This document shows positions 38,328-46,758 of a DNA stretch of 64,000 nucleotides, piece by piece. The first letter of the stretch is position 1; each line of letters begins with the position of its first letter. The position numbers and the translations under genes are program-made. Below the pieces are notes generated by a model. It saw nothing but the letters and a program-made list of their open reading frames with translations, was not told where the DNA came from and searched no databases. Origin of the DNA: Methylobacter sp. (GTDB taxonomy: Bacteria; Pseudomonadota; Gammaproteobacteria; Methylococcales; Methylomonadaceae); the NCBI RefSeq assembly GCF_030680395.1, contig NZ_JAUXVR010000021.1, forward strand, positions 53,919 through 117,918, read 5' to 3'.

Positions 38328-39208
38328 ACAAGCAATTGTTAAACGTTATAGAGCGGGCGATCCGGTCTGACGATCAGCTTTTTTCGCTTAATCAGAGTTG
38401 GACATATCTGCATCGGCAATACAATATCGGTCAAACACAAGGCAACAAGCTGAAAATCACTCAGCAGGATAAGGATGACTTGATTGCGGTGGTTAAGCAT
38501 GAGACCGGAGTTGATCTTGGGCAAATCTCGGTTACTGATTTTTCGGCAATGCATCGCGAAGCCGCTTTATGTTTTGCATTGGATGAGAAAATAGCAGGAC
38601 AGTCCGTTAAAAAAGACAGGTTGGCGATTAGATCGTTAATCGGCATGGCGTTGAGAATCAACGGGCTGTCTTACTCGTTGCCTGCCCGCGGTTATATGGA
38701 TATGGCGTTGGTAGATATAACCGGCACTGCGCATAATTGCATCCTTCTGATTGAAAACTACCGCTGTTTTGATAGCCTGGAAAACATGCGGCTGAATTTA
38801 CCGGATCAATATGCCGATCCATTGGTGTTATATCGAGGCGATAACTACTACAGTGAAAAGACAGCGCGGCAACTTTTAGCGCGCCTCAACTTACCGGTAC
38901 TGGCTATGGCTGATCTTGACCCAAAAGGCTTGAGTATTGCCCAATCCTTTCCGCATATTATCGGTTTAATAGCGCCTTGTTTAGCCGATTTGGAAGCGTT
39001 GCTTAAAGATAAGCAAAAAGCCAATCCAAAGCTATACGGCAAGCAGCTGGTCGGTTGCCAAAATACCTTGGCAACCAGTCCTCATGTATTGATTAGACAG
39101 CTTTGGGACATGATGAAAAAACATCAGGCGGGCATTGTTCAGGAATATTGGTTACAGGCGGGCTATGCGCTGGTGTTGCATAGATTGGATGCAATAGAGC
39201 TTCAGTAA
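38324..39208 (+). CDS. jetD: Toprim nuclease subunit, compact JetD-like
   Basis: A 294-aa protein. The C-terminal half has a Toprim arrangement: LLIENYRCFDSL with Glu144, then LPVLAMADLDPKGLSIAQ with Asp197/Asp199 (DxD), matching the metal-binding E..DxD of JetD and topoisomerase VI. The N-terminal half is helical and basic. Canonical JetD proteins are near 380-400 aa with an extra N-terminal arm, so this is a short version; I believe it falls in an uncharacterised Toprim-like family (DUF7281-like). Start is TTG at 38324, overlapping the kleisin stop. It would be the effector that cuts DNA. Confidence 0.78.
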   Translation: MNKQLLNVIERAIRSDDQLFSLNQSWTYLHRQYNIGQTQGNKLKITQQDKDDLIAVVKHETGVDLGQISVTDFSAMHREAALCFALDEKIAGQSVKKDRLAIRSLIGMALRINGLSYSLPARGYMDMALVDITGTAHNCILLIENYRCFDSLENMRLNLPDQYADPLVLYRGDNYYSEKTARQLLARLNLPVLAMADLDPKGLSIAQSFPHIIGLIAPCLADLEALLKDKQKANPKLYGKQLVGCQNTLATSPHVLIRQLWDMMKKHQAGIVQEYWLQAGYALVLHRLDAIELQ

Positions 39209-39245
39209 TATGCGGATCAGGCTCGTACTTATGAATATCCGGCCA

Positions 39246-39389
39246 TGCAGGCAAAAAAAATGCGGCCTGATTAGGGCCGCATTAGAGAAGGATATAAAAC
39301 TCTGAATTCCGAGGAGGAAGTTTGCATCTCAAGAGTTGTGCTTATATTAGCGATAAATGTCGGACAATGGAATGTGACATATTGTCGCG
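39246..39389. repeat. Direct repeat copy B (144 bp) downstream of the Jet operon
   Basis: Partner of 32382-32523, 6.86 kb apart, same orientation. Between them lie exactly the four jet genes and the 314-bp leader. The added C and G that lengthen the terminator stem relative to copy A are a paired insertion, and the loop is unchanged. Confidence 0.95.
39253..39337 (-). ncRNA. Putative small RNA, copy B, with anti-SD loop
   Basis: Minus strand, same plan as copy A: outer stem AACTCT/AGAGTT, inner stem TTCC/GGAA exposing TCCTC, linker TTATATCCTTCT, terminator stem AATGCGGCC/GGCCGCATT with loop CTAATCA and a T tract. Compared with copy A, changes in the stems mostly keep pairing while the CCTCCTC segment is constant. 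It lies just downstream of and opposite to jetD, which it does not overlap. The 5' end is estimated. Confidence 0.7.
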
Positions 39390-39515
39390 GTGTTTCAGTG
39401 AGTTACTCGTAATTACCCCGTTCTTGGCTTCGGCCTGAGTGAGGACGCAAGTAATTACCAATGGATGGCTACTCGTAGCGTAACGCCATGGAGAAACAAG
39501 GGCGCAGAGCAACCA
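39390..39515. other. Short intergenic remainder before ntrC
   Basis: Contains two TCGTAATTACC-like words (GTAATTAC at about 39409 and 39450) but no gene or clear terminator. Confidence 0.4.
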
Positions 39516-40928
39516 TCATATTTCCAACTCCTGAATTTTCCGGGTCAGGGTGTTTCTGCCGTAACCTAATAAGATAGCGGCTTCGTGGCGTTTTCCGTGG
39601 GTAAAGTTTAACGCCGCCTTTATTAAAATGCTTTCAACAGCGGGGATGATTTGCTTGGCAATTTCAGCCTCGTTCCCGCGCAGTAGCTGCTGGTCTATCC
39701 AGTTCCTCAATAATGCTTCCCAGCCGGTTTCGGCCGCGTTTTTTTCTGACGATGTGTTAAGCAATTCGGGCGGCAAGTCATGCAGATGAATTTCCCGGCC
39801 CGAAGCCATCACGGTCAGCCAGCGACAGCTGTTCTCCAGCTGTCTTACATTGCCCGGCCAGTCCAGTGTGCTTAAAAAAGCTTCCGCTTCGGGTTTTAAG
39901 ATTTTAATTTCGGTATTGAGCTCGGCAGCCGCCTGATTTAAAAAGTGGCGCAACAGCAACGGTATGTCCTGTTTACGCTCGCGCAGAGGTGGAATGTGGA
40001 TACGGATGACGTTTAAGCGGTGGAATAAATCTTCCCGAAAACGGCCTTGCTCTACCAGGGTTTCAAGGTTCTGATGGGTGGCGGCAATAATGCGCACGTC
40101 GACTTTAACGGCTGCGTACGAGCCGACCGGATAGAACTCGCCATCAGCCAATACGCGTAATAAACGGGTTTGCAGTTCGGCGGGCATGTCGCCGATTTCA
40201 TCAAGAAACAGGGTGCCGCGGTCGGCCTGTTCAAAGCGTCCGGCGCGGCGCGATTGGGCGCCGGTAAATGCGCCTTTTTCATGGCCGAACAATTCCGATT
40301 CCATCAGGTCTTTGGGGATGGCGGCCATATTCAGGGCGATGAACGGGTTGGCGGCCCTCGGGCTGTGACGATGCAAGGCTTTGGCAACCAACTCTTTGCC
40401 GGTGCCCGATTCGCCGTTGATCAGCACAGTGATGTGCGATCTGGCCAGTCTGCCTATGGCGCGAAATACCTCCTGCATCGATGGCGCTTCGCCGATGATT
40501 TCCGGCGTGGTTTCCTCTGCTGTGTGTACATCCGAAACCACCGTAACTTGCTGTTGCTTGCTGTGAATGCAGGCTCTGTGGGCCAGATCGACGACTTCTT
40601 TAATATCGAAGGGCTTGGGCAGGTACTCGAAAGCGCCGCCGTGGAATGCCGAGACCGCGCTTTCCAGGTCGGAATGAGCGGTCATCACAATAACCGGCAG
40701 GTTCGGGTGGCTCAATTGAATCCTGTTCAAAAGTTCCAGCCCGTCCATGCCGGGCATACGAATATCGGTAATCAGGGCATCGGGTAAATCGTTCTGCAAT
40801 GCGATCAGCAAATCGGCCGCACCGGAAAAACTGCGGGTGCTGATGTCCGCTTTTTGCAGTGCTTTTTCCACGACCCAGCGTATGGATTTGTCGTCATCAA
40901 TGATCCAGACAGTTTCGGACTTAGTCAT
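39516..40928 (-). CDS. ntrC: Nitrogen regulator NtrC (sigma-54 activator)
   Basis: A 470-aa response regulator that activates sigma-54 promoters under nitrogen limitation. Receiver: VWIIDDDKSIRWVVEKAL, phospho-Asp in ALITDIRMPGMDG. AAA+ domain: Walker A GESGTGKE, the sigma-54 contact GAFTGA, Walker B GTLFLDEIGDMP. C-terminal Fis-type helix-turn-helix: HEAAILLGYGRNTLTRKIQEL. The ATG at 40926-40928 gives the normal NtrC N-terminus and overlaps the ntrB stop by 8 bp; the longer frame to 41003 lies inside ntrB. Confidence 0.96.
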   Translation of the reverse strand: MTKSETVWIIDDDKSIRWVVEKALQKADISTRSFSGAADLLIALQNDLPDALITDIRMPGMDGLELLNRIQLSHPNLPVIVMTAHSDLESAVSAFHGGAFEYLPKPFDIKEVVDLAHRACIHSKQQQVTVVSDVHTAEETTPEIIGEAPSMQEVFRAIGRLARSHITVLINGESGTGKELVAKALHRHSPRAANPFIALNMAAIPKDLMESELFGHEKGAFTGAQSRRAGRFEQADRGTLFLDEIGDMPAELQTRLLRVLADGEFYPVGSYAAVKVDVRIIAATHQNLETLVEQGRFREDLFHRLNVIRIHIPPLRERKQDIPLLLRHFLNQAAAELNTEIKILKPEAEAFLSTLDWPGNVRQLENSCRWLTVMASGREIHLHDLPPELLNTSSEKNAAETGWEALLRNWIDQQLLRGNEAEIAKQIIPAVESILIKAALNFTHGKRHEAAILLGYGRNTLTRKIQELEI

Positions 40929-41976
40929 TGCCGGTCTCCGGTAGCGCAATAATGGGTAAGAAGATTGAAAACACCGTGTTTCCAGGTTCGCTGCTGCATT
41001 CAATCAAGCCGTTATGTTGATTGATCAGCGCTTGAGCTATCGATAAACCCAGGCCGGTGCCGTCTGCGCGCCCGGTAATCATCGGATAAAATATCTGATT
41101 CATCATGTCGGCTTCGATTCCCGGTCCGTTATCGATAATGTCGCATTTCACCGCCAATTTATAGCGTTTGCGGCCAATGGTCACTTGCCGGTGAATTCGG
41201 GTTTTGATAATAATATTGCCTTCGCCGTTCAGCGCCTGAACGGCATTTTTGGCGATATTTAAAATGGCCTGAATGAGCTGGTCTTTATCCGCCAGTATGT
41301 TAGGGATACTGGGGTCGTAGTCGGATTTAATGGTGAGGTTGGACTCGGCTTGAACCAGTTGCCTGACCCGTTCCAGGACTTCGTGAATATTGATGGCTTT
41401 CTTGTTCGGCAGTTTGTTGGGGCCGAGCATTTTATCCATTAAGCCTTGCAGGCGGTCGGATTCGGCAATGATAATCCGGGTGTATTCCTTGAGTTCCGGG
41501 TCATTCAATTCCAGGTCCAGCAACTGTGCCGCGCCGCGTAGGCCGCCCAAGGGATTTTTAATTTCATGCGCCAGGCCTCTGACCAGTAATCTGGCGGTGT
41601 TCTGTTGGGTCAATAACCGCTCTTCCTTGGATATGCGCAGGTGATTGTCTACTTGCTGCAATTCAACCAGAATCTCGTTGACGCGCTCATCTTTTAATAA
41701 CGGCGTTGCGCTGAAATTGATGGTGATGCTGTGGTTCATGCGATCCAGAATAAGCTCGCGATCGACCAGAGGCTCCGCCATGGTTAAGCATTGCTGTAAA
41801 TTCATCAGCAGGGCGGGATCGGACGATTTGAATAACTCTTGGGCGCCGAGACCGACCAAGTGGCGCGAACTGTCGGCCAGCAGAATTTCTCCGGCAGAAT
41901 TAATGTAAGTGAGAGTTAAGGCGCGATCAAATAACAAGATTGCGCCGTTAAGATGATCAAGTATACGTTTATGCAT
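40921..41976 (-). CDS. ntrB: Nitrogen sensor kinase NtrB
   Basis: A 351-aa soluble histidine kinase, partner of NtrC and controlled by PII. An N-terminal PAS domain (LLFDRALTLTYINSAGEILL), H-box LVRGLAHEIKNPLGGLRGAAQ, N-box IAKNAVQAL, and ATP lid DNGPGIEAD..GTGLGLSIAQ. The length is normal. It is transcribed away from the nitrate cluster; the 587-bp intergenic region between them holds NtrC-type sites and a sigma-54 promoter. Confidence 0.96.
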   Translation of the reverse strand: MHKRILDHLNGAILLFDRALTLTYINSAGEILLADSSRHLVGLGAQELFKSSDPALLMNLQQCLTMAEPLVDRELILDRMNHSITINFSATPLLKDERVNEILVELQQVDNHLRISKEERLLTQQNTARLLVRGLAHEIKNPLGGLRGAAQLLDLELNDPELKEYTRIIIAESDRLQGLMDKMLGPNKLPNKKAINIHEVLERVRQLVQAESNLTIKSDYDPSIPNILADKDQLIQAILNIAKNAVQALNGEGNIIIKTRIHRQVTIGRKRYKLAVKCDIIDNGPGIEADMMNQIFYPMITGRADGTGLGLSIAQALINQHNGLIECSSEPGNTVFSIFLPIIALPETGND

Positions 41977-42126
41977 AATTTGCGTAAGTGTCGTTTCTGA
42001 GTTAATACTTAATATTTAATAGTAAGCAACTTACAGACCAATAAGCCAAAAAAACCATTTGAAGCGTTCATTTCTATTTAATTTAAGCAACTGGCGTGCC
42101 GGGAAGCGCATATTCAGCCGGGAGGT

Positions 42127-42163
42127 TGCACCAGATTGGCTAAGTATGCACCATATTGGTGCC
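42127..42163. promoter_or_regulatory. Tandem NtrC-binding sites
   Basis: TGCACCATATTGGTGCC at 42147-42163 matches the NtrC consensus TGCACCA-N3-TGGTGCA at 16 of 17 positions if the spacer is ignored. TGCACCAGATTGGCTAA at 42127-42143 keeps the left half and TGG of the right. The two are offset by exactly 20 bp, two helical turns, as expected for cooperative NtrC dimers, and sit about 110-145 bp upstream of the sigma-54 promoter. Confidence 0.85.
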
Positions 42164-42269
42164 TAGGTTTCGGTTTTTTTATGGCTCGCTTCAGGAGGCT
42201 GTCAAGACTTTGCTTCGCCAACGCCCCCAGACTACATGCAAGAGGACAAGGTCAGCGGATTAAAGCTTG

Positions 42270-42285
42270 TGGCATGCGGTTTGCT
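42270..42285 (+). promoter_or_regulatory. Sigma-54 promoter of the nitrate-assimilation cluster
   Basis: TGGCATGCGGTTTGCT fits the -24/-12 consensus TGGCAyr-N4-TTGCw exactly, with GG at 42271-42272 and GC at 42283-42284. A transcript would begin near 42296 and carry a ~270-base leader to the gene at 42564. No gene was seen in the leader. Confidence 0.85.
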
Positions 42286-42563
42286 GTTAGCTTTCACCAG
42301 CCTGATGACAGATATAGTATTTGTCGAAGAACGCGGCTCGTTGCCTATTGATGTTGTTGCACAAAGGCAGCTACCGGTTCGCAGTCGATCGGGGCGACGC
42401 AAAGAGGCGTCGTAGTGTAATTACTCTGGAAAGGGATCATTAAAGCGAAGATGCATTAACAATTCGGGTAAGCGATGAGCGGATCGTCTGGCTGAGGGTT
42501 GTTAAAGATCCATGAAGTCAATTAAAGCCAACAAATTGTGTTGGCAACATACGAGAAGCAACT

Positions 42564-44756
42564 ATGTTATTTGGTCGAAATAAAAAAAATCCCATCAAGA
42601 TGGCCGACAAAGGCGTTGTTAAATGGACCTATTCAACCTGTGGCTATTGTTCAACCGGTTGTTCCATTGAAATCGGCGCCAATGCCGAAGGCAAACCCGT
42701 TGCCTCGCGCGGCGTAAGCGGCGCCGACGTCAATCGCGGCAAGCTTTGTCTCAAAGGGATTTTTGAATATGAAGTATTTGAAGCAAGCGGGCGCGGTACA
42801 ACGCCGCTGGTGCGCGACCAACCGCACCATCCTTATCAAACGGCTGATTGGGATTTAGCCCTGGACAAAATGGCGGCTGAAATCAAGCGGATTCAGACGA
42901 CTTACGGCCGCGATTCCTTCGCTATCGTATCAACCGGGCAATTACTCACCGAAGAATTCTATACCCTGGGCAAGTTAACCCGCGGCGTGATCGGCACTAA
43001 CAATTACGATGGCAACACCACGCTTTGCATGGCTTCGGCGGTGTCGGGCTATAAACGTTCGTTCGGCTCGGACGGTCCGCCGGGCTGCTATGAGGATTTT
43101 GAATATACCGATTGCCTGATCGCCTGGGGTTCTAATCTCCCCGAACAACACCCGATTATTTATTGGCGATTAAAAGATGCCAAGGAAAAACGGCCTTTTC
43201 CGTTGATTGTGGTTGATCCGCGGGTCACGATTTTTGCGCAGCATGCCGATATTCATTTAGCCATCACGCCGGGCACCGATGTGGTGCTGCAAAATGCGCT
43301 GATTCATGTGATTCTGAAAGAAGGACTGGAAGACCGCGACTACATTAACGCTAACACCAACGGTTTTGAAGAACTGGCCAAAGAAGTCGAAAACTATGAT
43401 CCCTGTAGGGCGGCCAAAATTTGCGGCATTGATGAAGATACCATTCGCACCGTCGCCCGTCTTTATGCCAAAGCCGGCAAGGCGATGAGTATCTGGACCA
43501 TGGGCATTAACCAAAGCACCCACGGTTCCGACGGCGTGGTGGGAATCAATAACCTGAATCTGGTGACCGGCAATATCGGCAAACCGGGCGGCACCAGTTT
43601 ATCGATTACCGGTCAATGCAATGCCATGGGGACGCGGGAATGGTCTTCCTGCTCGGGTTTGCCGGGTTACCGGGCGTTGGAAAAAGTGCAGGAACGCGAA
43701 GAAATAGCACAATTCTGGGGCATCGATCCCGAATTTTTCCCCAAGCAACGCGGTTTGACGGAAACGGATATTTTTCCTGCCATAGAAACAGGAGAAATTA
43801 AGGGCTTGTGGCTGATAGCGACCAACCCCATGACCTCGATGGCGAATACCGCGCGCATCCGCAAAACGCTGGAAAAACTTGAATGTCTGGTGGTGCAGGA
43901 TTCCTATGTCGATGTGGAAACCAGCCAATACGCGCATATTTTTCTGCCCGCCGGCACTTGGGCGGAAAAAGAAGGGGTCTTTACCAACACCGAACGCCGC
44001 GTCAATCTGACTCGCCAGGTGCAGCAGCCCCATGCCGATTCAAAATCGGATATGCAGATTTTTAACGAGCTGGCAAAACGATTTGAGCAAGGCCAAAAAA
44101 TCAGCTTTCCCGAGCAACCGGAACAGGTGTTTGAAGAAATGAAGGCGCTGTCCAAAGGACGCCTCTGCGATATTTCGGGTATGACGCATGACCTGATCGA
44201 ACAGCAACGCGGCATTCAATGGCCGTATACCGAAGCGCAGGCCCAACAAGGCGATAAGGGCACCCAGCGGCTGTACACCGAGCCCGCCACGTTCTGTTAC
44301 GCAGACGGCCGGGCCAAGCTCATTCCCTTGCCGTTCATCAACAATAATGAAGTCCCGGATGAGCAATTTCCGTTCTGGCTGAATTCCGGCCGTCTGGTGG
44401 AACATTGGCATACCCGCACCAAAACCGGGAAGATCGGTAATAACAACAAATTCAGTCCGATTCCATTTATGGAAATGAATCCCGATGCCGCAGAGGAGCT
44501 GGGTATTGCTCATCAATCTTATGTGCGGGTCGTATCGCGTCGAGGCGATGCCGTTGTTATGGTCATGTTGACGCAGCGCGTGCCTAGAAACATGGTGTTT
44601 ATTCCGTTTCATTTTTTTGATTGCGTCAATCGCTTAACCTTAGGTCTTTTGGATCCGCACTCGCGGCAACCGGCCTTTAAGCAATCGGCGGTATGTATTG
44701 AAACTATCGACCAGAACATGGCTGCGCAATTGAACAAAGAGTCGCGTAATTATTAA
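42564..44756 (+). CDS. Molybdopterin oxidoreductase, putative nitrate reductase catalytic subunit
   Basis: A 730-aa DMSO-reductase-family enzyme. The N-terminal [4Fe-4S] motif is CGYCSTGCSIEIG with a distal Cys in GKLCLKG. NNYDGNTTLCMASAVSGYKRSFGSDGPPGCYEDFEYTDC is close to the NasA pattern and matches the paralogue at 48092. The C-terminal LNSGRLVEHWHTRTKTGK binds MGD. There is no Tat signal, so it should be cytoplasmic. The next gene encodes a four-cluster ferredoxin with membrane anchor, its likely electron donor. Nitrate is the likely substrate from NtrC/sigma-54 control and linkage to nasA; formate or another substrate cannot be excluded. Confidence 0.85.
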   Translation: MLFGRNKKNPIKMADKGVVKWTYSTCGYCSTGCSIEIGANAEGKPVASRGVSGADVNRGKLCLKGIFEYEVFEASGRGTTPLVRDQPHHPYQTADWDLALDKMAAEIKRIQTTYGRDSFAIVSTGQLLTEEFYTLGKLTRGVIGTNNYDGNTTLCMASAVSGYKRSFGSDGPPGCYEDFEYTDCLIAWGSNLPEQHPIIYWRLKDAKEKRPFPLIVVDPRVTIFAQHADIHLAITPGTDVVLQNALIHVILKEGLEDRDYINANTNGFEELAKEVENYDPCRAAKICGIDEDTIRTVARLYAKAGKAMSIWTMGINQSTHGSDGVVGINNLNLVTGNIGKPGGTSLSITGQCNAMGTREWSSCSGLPGYRALEKVQEREEIAQFWGIDPEFFPKQRGLTETDIFPAIETGEIKGLWLIATNPMTSMANTARIRKTLEKLECLVVQDSYVDVETSQYAHIFLPAGTWAEKEGVFTNTERRVNLTRQVQQPHADSKSDMQIFNELAKRFEQGQKISFPEQPEQVFEEMKALSKGRLCDISGMTHDLIEQQRGIQWPYTEAQAQQGDKGTQRLYTEPATFCYADGRAKLIPLPFINNNEVPDEQFPFWLNSGRLVEHWHTRTKTGKIGNNNKFSPIPFMEMNPDAAEELGIAHQSYVRVVSRRGDAVVMVMLTQRVPRNMVFIPFHFFDCVNRLTLGLLDPHSRQPAFKQSAVCIETIDQNMAAQLNKESRNY

Positions 44757-44765
44757 AGCACTGTA

Positions 44766-44811
44766 GGGTTAGGTTACGACTGCATGGAGCGTGCCGAGCG
44801 TAACTTAACCC
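44766..44811. repeat. Intergenic inverted repeat
   Basis: GGGTTAGGTTACG (44766-44778) and CGTAACTTAACCC (44799-44811) form a near-perfect stem-loop in the 79-bp gap between the two genes of the Mo-enzyme module. It resembles dispersed GTAGGGT-type palindromes found in many proteobacteria. It might trim or stabilise the operon mRNA. Confidence 0.6.
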
Positions 44812-44835
44812 GACCCGACCTACTCAGGATTTATT

Positions 44836-46737
44836 ATGTTTGAAGTACGCAATGACGAACCCCAATACGCTTTGCTAAGCGATAAAGAAACTAAAGTCCG
44901 GAATCGCTACGGTCAAAATATCGAATTGACCGATGCCGATAGTGAGCTGAGAAATAAAAGCCTAAACATTAACGGTGATGCCGACATTGGCGAAAACCCC
45001 AATCGTTACAAACAGCACGGCTTCTATTTTAATGCCGATAACTGCATAGGCTGTCATGCTTGCGAATCCGCCTGTAGCGAAAAGAATGATGTGCCGATCC
45101 ATCTGGCTTACCGGTCAGTGGGCTTTGTCGAGGGCGGCACCTTTCCCGATTATCAACGCCTTAATATCTCCATGGCGTGCAATCATTGCGACGATCCGGT
45201 GTGTCTAACGGGTTGTCCTACGCGCGCCTACACCAAGTTTGCCGAATACGGCGCGGTCTTGCAAGACCCCGATATTTGTTTTGGCTGCGGTTATTGCACC
45301 TGGGTCTGTCCTTATAACGCGCCGCAGTTAGACCCGGTAAAAGGCGAGGTGTCCAAATGCAATATGTGCGTCGACCGCCTTGAAGTCAATTTGAAGCCCG
45401 CTTGCGTCGCGGCCTGCCTGGGCAACGCGCTGGACTTTGGGGTCATAGAAAACATCCCTGAAAACCGTGTGCAGGCCAAAGCCGAAATCCCCGGTTTTCC
45501 TACCACCGATATTACCCATCCTAATATCCGCTTTCAGCAAACCCGCTCAACGCACAGGGAAATGACGCGCACCGATTCAATGCCGCTGAAATATCATCGG
45601 GATGATAACGAAGGCAAATTCAAACCGGTCGTCGATGAAAAAATGGGCCGCGAAAAACACTGGAATCTGCGTAAACTGCTCACCAGCCATGAAAGTGCGC
45701 ACGTGATTTTTACCTTATTTACTCAGGCAACCGTCGGTGCATTTTTAATGTTGATTGCGGGGCCGTTAGTAGGGATTGCATCCTTAGCGGCGCTGCAGAG
45801 TAGCGCCGTGTTATTGCCGCTAATCATCGCGATGGTCATTATAAGTACGATAGGTTTGTTTAAGCTCAATATGCATCTGGGCAAGCCGCATCGCTTTTAC
45901 CGCGGCTTTAATAATCTGAGACTGTCCCCGGTCAGCCGCGAAATCGCCGGAGTGTCGCTGTTTTACACAGGTCTGCTGGGCTATGCGGTGTTTGCATTGT
46001 TCGATAATCCGATCATGCAATTTATCGCCGACTGCTTTGCTTTTATCGGCACCCTCAGTGGGGCGATAGGTCTGTTTTATATGTACAAACTGTACCGTAT
46101 TCCGGCGCGGCCGTTTTGGAATCACTGGCAGACAGGCTCGGCGTTTTTGGGGTCCATGCTGAGTTTTGGCGCTTTGATTATAGCCGCGGTCGGCGTTTGC
46201 GCCTTGCCGCTTGCAGAGCTTACTACGCAAGTCTTGCTGCAAACCTTAGCCACGATTATGGCCGTTGGTTTGGCGCTCGAAGGGATAGGTCATATCGTAC
46301 ACGCCCGTGATATGCAAGTCAGCGCTAATGAAGGCGCGGCCTCTTATTACCGGCAGGTCACGCAATACGGCAAGCCATACCTGTTGCGCAATGGGTTGCT
46401 GGGCTTTAGCCTGGTCTTGGCAACCCTGATCGCCATGAGCGGGTTGTCAAGCCTTGTGATGGGGCTGATATTAACGGTATCAATGTTGGCGACAGGCGCA
46501 TTGGGTCGTTCATTATTCTTTGCCCTGGTGATACCCACCACCATGCCGGGCGCTTTTTTCTGGAAAAACGACGGCTTTGTCGATCATGCCAGAGCAACCG
46601 GTTTAGCCGATGCCCCCCAACATGGCGTGGCTTACGAAAGGCATCACGCATTTAAAGTAAACGAGTTAATACAGACATTTAAAGAAAATTCGCTTAAGGA
46701 TATGATGACCCATGTTAAATGGATTTTTGGTAAGTAA
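44836..46737 (+). CDS. Four-cluster ferredoxin fused to DmsC-type membrane anchor
   Basis: A 633-aa electron-transfer protein. Residues ~60-235 hold four [4Fe-4S] motifs: CIGCHACESAC, CNHCDDPVCLTGC, CFGCGYCTWVC and CNMCVDRLEV..CVAAC, as in DmsB. Residues ~285-610 hold about eight membrane helices with LGKPHRFYRGFNNLRLSPVSREI, a DmsC signature, so the C-terminal half is a quinol-oxidising anchor. Thus DmsB and DmsC functions are joined in one chain. With the soluble Mo subunit upstream it would draw electrons from quinol for a cytoplasmic reductase. Confidence 0.87.
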   Translation: MFEVRNDEPQYALLSDKETKVRNRYGQNIELTDADSELRNKSLNINGDADIGENPNRYKQHGFYFNADNCIGCHACESACSEKNDVPIHLAYRSVGFVEGGTFPDYQRLNISMACNHCDDPVCLTGCPTRAYTKFAEYGAVLQDPDICFGCGYCTWVCPYNAPQLDPVKGEVSKCNMCVDRLEVNLKPACVAACLGNALDFGVIENIPENRVQAKAEIPGFPTTDITHPNIRFQQTRSTHREMTRTDSMPLKYHRDDNEGKFKPVVDEKMGREKHWNLRKLLTSHESAHVIFTLFTQATVGAFLMLIAGPLVGIASLAALQSSAVLLPLIIAMVIISTIGLFKLNMHLGKPHRFYRGFNNLRLSPVSREIAGVSLFYTGLLGYAVFALFDNPIMQFIADCFAFIGTLSGAIGLFYMYKLYRIPARPFWNHWQTGSAFLGSMLSFGALIIAAVGVCALPLAELTTQVLLQTLATIMAVGLALEGIGHIVHARDMQVSANEGAASYYRQVTQYGKPYLLRNGLLGFSLVLATLIAMSGLSSLVMGLILTVSMLATGALGRSLFFALVIPTTMPGAFFWKNDGFVDHARATGLADAPQHGVAYERHHAFKVNELIQTFKENSLKDMMTHVKWIFGK

Positions 46738-46758
46738 TTACAACAGCAGGAACTTAAG

